A stretch of 6,309 nt of DNA from a bacterium (GTDB lineage Bacteria; Patescibacteriota; Minisyncoccia; Phycocordibacterales; SBAW01), in the NCBI GenBank assembly GCA_030647845.1, contig JAUSIO010000060.1, positions 1-6,309 on the forward strand, written 5' to 3'. The number at the start of each line of letters is the position of its first letter. The first letter of the stretch is position 1. Below, one piece after another: positions 1 to 3,949 of the stretch. The notes under the pieces are model-generated. The model made no database searches. It worked only from the letters and a program-made list of their open reading frames with translations, and was not told where the DNA came from. The position numbers were made by a program, and so were the translations under genes.

Positions 1-42
1 AAACCAAAAACAAAAAACTTGACTTGGGGATGTTTTAAGTTT

Positions 43-765
43 TCAGTTTTTCGTTATTAGTTGCCGGCGTATGAGAAGTTCCTGGCCGAGTGAAATAAGG
101 TTCCCCACGCCAAAGTAGAGCCCCGCGGCGGCGGGAAGCGAGTATGTAATAACCGCAAAAAGCACCGGCATAAAATACAACATCATGTTTTGCTGCATAG
201 CTTGAGCCTGGGCTTTTTTGGGTGCAAGAGTAGATTGGGGACCGGACTTCGTACGCAACAGGGACACGTACACCACTAAGTATTGCAAGCCGCCTACAAT
301 AGCCGCAAGAAAAATATTGTGCGATGCAAGTAAGTTAAGAAAACCAAGAAACTCCAGATTTACCACAGGAGGTGCCGATACAAAGGGATACAAGAGATGC
401 GTTGCGATGCGCGGCAAGTCTTCTCGAAAAAAAGCGTAGTAGAGCGCAATAAATATCGGGATCTGCACCAAAATAGCAATAAAGCCGGCGAAGGGCCGTA
501 TTTTTTTATCCTTAAAGAGCTGCATCGTCCGCTTTGCCTTTTCATCCGAGTTATCTTTGTATTTTGTATTTATTTCATCAATCTCGCCTTGCACCGCCTG
601 CATCCCCATCTGGGTGCGGATAGAGGCGGTGAAGGCAGGGTAAAATACCGCGCGGACAATAATGGTCATTACAATAATCGCAAACCCAACATCCCCCCCG
701 GGAGCAACACCGATGAGATAGATAAACGCGTTATAGAGCGGCTTGATTAAGAAAGTTTCGAACAT
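43..765 (-). CDS. yidC: YidC/Oxa1-family membrane protein insertase (short, core-only form)
   Basis: This 240-aa integral membrane protein inserts and folds proteins in the cytoplasmic membrane, alone or with SecYEG. The N-terminus (FETFLIKPLYNAF) is the usual amphipathic lead-in. The first membrane segment, about residues 26-44, carries Arg38, matching the conserved groove arginine of the family. A charged cytoplasmic loop (about 50-90) follows, then a second membrane segment with the family motif QIPIFIALY (101-109). Further hydrophobic segments lie near 150-170, 195-211 and 212-230, the last with the typical GLYFGVGNLISLGQEL pattern. The large periplasmic domain of Gram-negative YidC is absent, as is a lipoprotein signal. 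The C-terminal tail is very short (RRQLITKN). The start ATG lies inside the end of rnpA (19-bp overlap) and has no Shine-Dalgarno sequence, so translation is probably coupled to rnpA. The stop is TGA. Family assignment is secure from motifs and gene order. Confidence 0.95.
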   Translation of the reverse strand: MFETFLIKPLYNAFIYLIGVAPGGDVGFAIIVMTIIVRAVFYPAFTASIRTQMGMQAVQGEIDEINTKYKDNSDEKAKRTMQLFKDKKIRPFAGFIAILVQIPIFIALYYAFFREDLPRIATHLLYPFVSAPPVVNLEFLGFLNLLASHNIFLAAIVGGLQYLVVYVSLLRTKSGPQSTLAPKKAQAQAMQQNMMLYFMPVLFAVITYSLPAAAGLYFGVGNLISLGQELLIRRQLITKN

Positions 766-1046
766 AGGGTTGCTATATCTGCGGAGTAATCAGAGACATT
801 TTTTTGCACTAATAAAACTAGATGTGCGTGAGGGGGTAGGGAGCGCGAAAGCTCGCGGTAGAGCGAGCGGCGTATACGGTTGCGTGACACGGCGGTTTTG
901 GCAACTTTTTTGCTTACGACTACCGCGGCAGCGCCCGACGGGGCCAACGAATACTTCGCCAACAGATGTGCCGAGCGCATTGCCCGGCCGTGTTTTAGTA
1001 TCTCACGAACTTTGGCCGCGGCAAGACGCTTGTGGCGAGGTAACAT
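747..1046 (-). CDS. rnpA: Ribonuclease P protein component
   Basis: This 99-aa basic protein is the protein subunit of RNase P; with the RNA subunit (not in this window) it removes 5' leaders from pre-tRNAs. The family start MLPRHKRL is present. The signature RNA-binding helix is SRNRIRRSLYRE at residues 54-65, the RNR motif, preceded by VVVSKKVAKTAV (42-53), the usual central strand and loop. The C-terminal strand is HLVLLVQKN (75-83). At 99 aa it is somewhat shorter than the roughly 105-130 aa common in the family, mainly at the C-terminus. Its ATG directly follows the rpmH stop codon (TAAATG, no gap) and has no Shine-Dalgarno sequence, so it probably depends on ribosomes finishing rpmH. 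Its 3' end overlaps yidC by 19 bp, leaving no room for yidD, which lies between rnpA and yidC in many bacteria. Confidence 0.95.
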   Translation of the reverse strand: MLPRHKRLAAAKVREILKHGRAMRSAHLLAKYSLAPSGAAAVVVSKKVAKTAVSRNRIRRSLYRELSRSLPPHAHLVLLVQKNVSDYSADIATLCSKLS

Positions 1047-1181
1047 TTATACTGAGCGGCGCGTCCGGCCTTTGCGGGCGCGCCGCTTGAGCGTCGCCCT
1101 GCCCCCCGCAGTAGCCGCGCGTTTTAAAAATCCATGCGCCCAAGCCCGTTTGCGCTTTTTCGGTTGATAAGTAACAGACAT
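1047..1181 (-). CDS. rpmH: 50S ribosomal protein L34
   Basis: This 44-aa, highly basic protein is a component of the large ribosomal subunit. The reading frame begins MSVTYQPKKRKRAWAHGF and ends KRRARKGRTRRSV. It shows the L34 hallmarks in order: TYQPxKRKR at the N-terminus, HGF at residues 16-18, a central GGR, and the C-terminal RRARKGRxRxSV. Length matches the family norm of 44-46 aa. The ATG at 1181 is chosen because it puts TYQP at the usual distance from the start; a TTG at 1188 is in another frame. It is first in the divergent rpmH-rnpA-yidC operon. A purine stretch (AGGA) lies 12 nt before the ATG, which is too far for a good ribosome-binding site, and a -10-like TATATT sits 6 nt before it. 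A 9-bp GC-rich inverted repeat lies in the last third of the gene. Confidence 0.97.
   Translation of the reverse strand: MSVTYQPKKRKRAWAHGFLKRAATAGGRATLKRRARKGRTRRSV
1055..1087 (-). repeat. Perfect 9-bp GC-rich inverted repeat inside rpmH, just before the rnpA start
   Basis: AGCGGCGCG at 1055-1063 and CGCGCCGCT at 1079-1087 are perfect inverted copies with a 15-nt loop. In the operon mRNA the hairpin ends 8 nt before the rnpA ATG. There is no U-tract after it, so it is not an intrinsic terminator. A role in coupling rnpA translation to rpmH translation is an inference; it may also be a by-product of arginine-rich, GC-rich coding. Confidence 0.5.
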
Positions 1182-1187
1182 ATGTCA

Positions 1188-1216
1188 AATATATCCTATC
1201 CCCATTTTCTCCACAA
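1188..1216 (-). promoter_or_regulatory. Candidate promoter of the rpmH-rnpA-yidC operon
   Basis: Read on the minus strand, TTGTGG (1216-1211) and TATATT (1193-1188) are separated by exactly 17 nt. The -10 matches consensus at 5 of 6 positions and the -35 at 3 of 6. Transcription would begin about 7 nt after the -10, at or next to the rpmH ATG, giving a leaderless or nearly leaderless mRNA. The -35 overlaps a DnaA-box-like sequence at 1207-1215, so DnaA binding could modulate it. This is motif reading only. Confidence 0.4.
1207..1215 (+). promoter_or_regulatory. DnaA-box-like site upstream of dnaA (TTCTCCACA)
   Basis: One mismatch to the consensus box TTATCCACA. It sits in the divergent rpmH/dnaA control region and overlaps the candidate rpmH -35. 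An imperfect second site, TTGTGCACA at 1218-1226 with two mismatches and a palindromic core TGTGCACA, follows after 2 nt. DnaA commonly autoregulates its own gene through boxes in this position; occupancy here is inferred. Confidence 0.5.
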
Positions 1217-1220
1217 CTTG

Positions 1221-1252
1221 TGCACAGAATGCAGATTTTTGACTGCTGTGCA
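1221..1252. repeat. Inverted repeat around the dnaA -35 (possible operator)
   Basis: TGCACAG at 1221-1227 is repeated inverted as CTGTGCA at 1246-1252, with an 18-nt spacer. A second overlapping pair, AATGCA at 1228-1233 and TGCATT at 1249-1254, falls in the same place. The right arm lies in the spacer of the dnaA promoter. The arrangement looks like an operator but no regulator can be named. Confidence 0.35.
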
Positions 1253-1267
1253 TTAGGAGCGTATGCT
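1239..1267 (+). promoter_or_regulatory. Probable sigma-70-type promoter of dnaA
   Basis: TTGACT at 1239-1244 (5 of 6 to the -35 consensus) and TATGCT at 1262-1267 (4 of 6 to the -10) are 17 nt apart. The predicted start near 1274 gives a leader of about 20 nt before the dnaA ATG. That leader contains no Shine-Dalgarno sequence. It is the best-formed promoter visible in the window. Confidence 0.55.
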
Positions 1268-1293
1268 GAGCTGTACTCCGAACTATTTACACC

Positions 1294-2637
1294 ATGACAA
1301 CCACGAAAGAACTTTGGGAAAACGCATTGGTTGAGCTAGAGCTCACTATCTCCAAGCCCAATTTCAGTACCTGGTTTAAAGATACTCATATTACCCGCAT
1401 AGAAGATGGCACGGTTTACCTTGGCGTACCGAGTCAGTTTGCCCGCGACTGGCTTTCAACGAAATTTCATAAAGATATTTTACGTTCTCTGCGCGGTCTC
1501 TCCGACAGCGTGCGCACGGTGGAGTATGTTATGTCTCGAGGACCCAAAAAAGTTTCTGAAGAGGCCTCCCGCACGGTGCCCCCGCCCCCAACCGAGCTTC
1601 AGCTTGAGGCCGTGCATGCCCGCACCAATCTCAACCCCCGATTTAACCTCAACTCGTTCGTGGTCGGACCTTTCAATGAGCTGGCACACGCGGCGGCCCA
1701 AGCGGTTATACGCAAACCAGGGATTGCATATAACCCGTTGCTTATTTACGGTCCTACCGGCCTCGGCAAAACACACCTTATACAGGCGATAGGAAATCAT
1801 TTCCGCGTTAACGCACCCGACCGGAAGGTGTACTACACGACCTCTGAAAAATTTTCAATGGACTATGTTTCTTCACTCCAGAGTAACCGGACGCAGGGTT
1901 TTAAAGAAAAATATCGGCAGTATGACTTGCTCATCATGGACGACATCCAGTTTCTTGCGGGGCGCGACAAAATAAAGGAAGAATTTTTTCATTTATTCAA
2001 TTTTTTACATGACAACAACAAGCAGTTGGTGTTCTCAAGCGACCAGCACCCCAATGTCATCCAAAACCTTGAAGACCGCCTCAAGTCGCGCTTTGCCGCC
2101 GGCATGGTGGTGTCGGTTACCCCTCCCGACCACCAATCGAGGCTCGCCATCGTACGCTCGAAAGCTTCCCAACACAATGTGATACTGCCCGATGAGGTGT
2201 TGGAGTACCTCGCTACCACCGTGGAGGGAAATGTCCGGGAGTTGGAGGGTGCGCTTAATACACTCCTTATACAGTTCGAAATGCGGGGGGCGCCCTTGAG
2301 CCTTAACGATGCAAAAACACTGCTACGGGGCGCTGGAAGCGCTATAAAAAAGGCGGTGTCTGTGGTTGAGGTGGTGAAAACTATCGCTAATTTTTATGGT
2401 GTTGAAGAAGCGAGTATTTACGAAAAAACCAGGCGCAAAGAGGTGGTGCGCCCGAGACAGGTTATTATGTTTCTTCTGCGCGAAGATTTTCGTATCTCTT
2501 TCCCCACCATTGGAGACAAGCTCGGGGGGCGTGATCACACCACCGTCATACACTCATGTGACAAAATAAAAAACGACTTGCGGGGGGATAGTGTTTTAAA
2601 TCAAGAAATCCACCAAATCCGGCTTATGTTGAAATGA
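1294..2637 (+). CDS. dnaA: Chromosomal replication initiator protein DnaA
   Basis: This 447-aa cytoplasmic AAA+ ATPase binds DnaA boxes, melts the origin and helps load the replicative helicase. Domain I (about 1-80) opens with LWENALVELELTISKPNFSTWF. Domain II is a short, proline-rich linker (about 81-112, with PPPP at 96-99). Domain III is the AAA+ core: Walker A GPTGLGKT at 153-160, Walker B LLIMDDIQ at 212-219, sensor 1 VFSSDQHP at 246-253, the arginine finger in RLKSRF (Arg266), and sensor 2 in GNVRELEGAL (312-321). Domain IV contains RPRQVIMFLLRE and the DnaA signature GGRDHTTVIHSCDKI (411-425), the DNA-reading helix; its normal sequence fits the consensus TTATCCACA found downstream. 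All catalytic motifs are intact and the length is typical. The ATG is chosen because it places domain I correctly; no Shine-Dalgarno precedes it. dnaN follows after 198 bp. Confidence 0.98.
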   Translation: MTTTKELWENALVELELTISKPNFSTWFKDTHITRIEDGTVYLGVPSQFARDWLSTKFHKDILRSLRGLSDSVRTVEYVMSRGPKKVSEEASRTVPPPPTELQLEAVHARTNLNPRFNLNSFVVGPFNELAHAAAQAVIRKPGIAYNPLLIYGPTGLGKTHLIQAIGNHFRVNAPDRKVYYTTSEKFSMDYVSSLQSNRTQGFKEKYRQYDLLIMDDIQFLAGRDKIKEEFFHLFNFLHDNNKQLVFSSDQHPNVIQNLEDRLKSRFAAGMVVSVTPPDHQSRLAIVRSKASQHNVILPDEVLEYLATTVEGNVRELEGALNTLLIQFEMRGAPLSLNDAKTLLRGAGSAIKKAVSVVEVVKTIANFYGVEEASIYEKTRRKEVVRPRQVIMFLLREDFRISFPTIGDKLGGRDHTTVIHSCDKIKNDLRGDSVLNQEIHQIRLMLK

Positions 2638-2695
2638 TGTGAAAACTTGGTAGAACTAGGTGGGGGTAAAAACTGACAGAAAACAAACATAAAAC

Positions 2696-2704
2696 TTATC
2701 CACA
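2696..2704 (+). promoter_or_regulatory. Perfect consensus DnaA box (TTATCCACA)
   Basis: This is an exact match to the TTATCCACA consensus and the only exact one I found in the window. Its flanks, AAAAC before and CC after, recur at the degenerate copies further on: CTTACCACCACC (2718-2729) and CTTACCCACA (2758-2767). The three CTTA-CC units therefore form a loose direct-repeat series in the same orientation. Confidence 0.8.
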
Positions 2705-2758
2705 CCAACAACTAAAACTTACCACCACCCTATCAAACTCAATCTCCCCCAAAAACCC

Positions 2759-2767
2759 TTACCCACA
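2759..2767 (+). promoter_or_regulatory. DnaA box with one mismatch (TTACCCACA)
   Basis: It differs from consensus only at position 4 (C for T) and has the same orientation as the perfect box 63 bp upstream. It is the nearest good box to the AT-rich element. A weaker, three-mismatch relative lies between the two at 2719-2727 (TTACCACCA). Confidence 0.55.
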
Positions 2768-2801
2768 AACCTACTACCAACTCTCCCACCAACCCACACC
2801 C

Positions 2802-2832
2802 TTAATAGTAATAGTAGTTTATATATAAAAAA
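2802..2832. other. AT-rich DNA-unwinding element candidate with DnaA-trio-like triplets
   Basis: All but three of these 31 bp are A or T, the exceptions being the G of each TAG triplet. The segment comprises the triplet run TAA-TAG-TAA-TAG-TAG (2803-2817) followed by TTTATATATAAAAAA. It lies next to a C-rich cluster and box-like CCCACA sequences. This resembles the unwinding unit described in Bacillus subtilis, where 3'-GAT-5' trinucleotides guide DnaA onto single-stranded DNA. As I recall that system, the TAG triplets are on the opposite strand relative to the boxes, so the polarity may be reversed here. The segment could also serve as the dnaN promoter. Confidence 0.5.
2824..2829 (+). promoter_or_regulatory. 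Candidate -10 element for dnaN
   Basis: TATAAA matches the -10 consensus at 5 of 6 positions and ends 6 nt before the dnaN ATG, so a transcript from it would be leaderless. No good -35 lies at the right distance (CTTAAT at 17 nt). An AT-rich origin element makes chance matches likely, and dnaN could instead be read from the dnaA promoter. Confidence 0.25.
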
Positions 2833-2835
2833 GCT

Positions 2836-3933
2836 ATGAAGTTTGAATGCAACACTGAACAACTACTTTCAGCAATTTCAATTGTGGTTCGTTTTATTGA
2901 ACGGCGTGCGAACTTGCCGGTACTTGCGAGTATCTTAATCACCTCGGATAATAATCGGTTGATTCTTCGGGCCACCAACCTTGAGTGTGGGGTAGAGGTA
3001 TCACTCCCAGCAAAAGTTTCAAGTGAGGGTATGGTGGCGGTTCTTGGGGCGGTTTTGTACGGGTTTCTTTCAAACGCAAAAGGTAAGACTATTTCGGCGC
3101 ATATGTCTGGGGAACTTTTTAAAATAGAAACCGAGCGGGCTGCCGCTTCAATAAAAACAATTTCTCACGACGACTTTCCTATTCTACCGAGAGTTTCTGC
3201 AGAACGTTCGTTTACACTTAAAACAAATGACCTCACGCGGGCTATTAAAAATGTTGCGTACTGCGCCTCCACCTCAACCATTAAACCTGAACTCCAAAGC
3301 GTATTGCTCTACGGCGAGGCAGGCAAACTGACTACCGCCGCCACCGACTCCTTCCGCTTAGCTGAAAAAACAGTTCCCCTACGCAGCGGCGGGTCGGTGC
3401 CGCAGCTTTTGTTGCCGGCTCGTAACGCCGCTGAGCTGATGAGAATTTTGGACACCACCCAAGGAGACGTTGAATTGTATTACAACGACAACCAACTATC
3501 GACCCATATCGGCGATGTGTACTATACTAGCCGGCTCATCGACGGGACTTTTCCCAACTACCGGCAAATACTCCCTAAAAGTTTTTCTACCGAGGTCGTG
3601 GTCCTGCGGGAAGACTTAGCAAGCGCGCTTAAATCCCTCTCTATTTTTGCCGACAAATTTGCACAAGTGTCATTGAGCATCGAGCCCAGCAAAAAAGCGG
3701 TACTGCTCTCGTCGCGCAATCCGGATGTGGGTGAGCAAGTATCAACCGTGCGAGCGACTATTTCGGGCAACGCAGTGTCGATGAACTTCAACGGCCGGTA
3801 TTTGGCCGACAGTTTGCAAGCCATTAGCGGCGAAAGTGTCCGCATACAATCCAATGGAGCCGGCAAGCCCCTCTTAATCAAAGACGCCGCCGACAGCTCC
3901 TTCTTCTACCTCGCAATGCCGATGAACAGATAA
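2836..3933 (+). CDS. dnaN: DNA polymerase III subunit beta (sliding clamp)
   Basis: This 365-aa protein forms the ring-shaped dimer that tethers the replicative polymerase to DNA and docks many repair and replication proteins. Recognisable stretches in order are MKFECNTEQLLSAI at the start, NLPVLASILI (26-35), the domain-2 segment KPELQSVLLYG (150-160), ATDSFRLAEK (169-178; the family usually has ATDGHRLA), LIDGTFPNYRQILP (234-247), MNFNGRYLADSL (316-327) and the C-terminal YLAMPMNR (358-365), which corresponds to the usual MPMR ending of the protein-binding cleft. Length is normal (about 365-380 aa). The ATG agrees with the family N-terminus; there is no Shine-Dalgarno sequence and the AT-rich origin element abuts it. 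recF, often next in line, is absent; a convergent PBP gene follows after 16 bp. Confidence 0.97.
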   Translation: MKFECNTEQLLSAISIVVRFIERRANLPVLASILITSDNNRLILRATNLECGVEVSLPAKVSSEGMVAVLGAVLYGFLSNAKGKTISAHMSGELFKIETERAAASIKTISHDDFPILPRVSAERSFTLKTNDLTRAIKNVAYCASTSTIKPELQSVLLYGEAGKLTTAATDSFRLAEKTVPLRSGGSVPQLLLPARNAAELMRILDTTQGDVELYYNDNQLSTHIGDVYYTSRLIDGTFPNYRQILPKSFSTEVVVLREDLASALKSLSIFADKFAQVSLSIEPSKKAVLLSSRNPDVGEQVSTVRATISGNAVSMNFNGRYLADSLQAISGESVRIQSNGAGKPLLIKDAADSSFFYLAMPMNR

Positions 3934-3949
3934 GCAACTTACGTTTTTA

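Larger units (their letters stand above)
2638..2835. other. Probable replication origin (oriC) between dnaA and dnaN
   Basis: This 198-bp gap holds no reading frame of note but has the expected origin parts in order. First comes a G-containing segment with two near-repeats one helical turn apart (ACTTGGT at 2645, ACTAGGT at 2655) and an inverted, two-mismatch DnaA box at 2661-2669. Next is a perfect DnaA box at 2696-2704, a degenerate copy at 2719-2727, and a one-mismatch box at 2759-2767. A GC-richer CCCACC/CCCACACCC stretch (2785-2801) follows, then an AT-rich element (2802-2832) with TAG/TAA triplets. From 2680 to 2807 the plus strand has no G. Location next to dnaA, the perfect box and the AT-rich element support an origin; function is inferred. 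Confidence 0.75.

Noticed and set aside
1..42. Possible terminator after yidC (AAAAC/GTTTT arms followed by T-runs on the minus strand)
   Set aside because: The stem is only 5 bp of mostly A-T pairs with a 13-nt loop, too weak to call, although the T-rich run is suggestive.
851..868. 6-bp inverted repeat GCTCGC/GCGAGC inside rnpA
   Set aside because: Short, within coding sequence, with no T-run suitable for termination; probably codon-driven.
880..1167. Plus-strand frame of 95 codons antisense to rpmH and rnpA
   Set aside because: It mirrors two secure conserved genes in GC-rich sequence and its translation resembles no family.
1182..1293. This gap as the main origin instead of 2638-2835
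   Set aside because: It has only imperfect DnaA-box matches and no long AT-rich unwinding element, and is well explained as a divergent promoter region; a bipartite origin using both gaps cannot be excluded.
2638..2835. CRISPR array or satellite in the repetitive-looking C/A-rich gap
   Set aside because: The repeats are short, imperfect and unevenly spaced, and match DnaA boxes better than CRISPR repeats.
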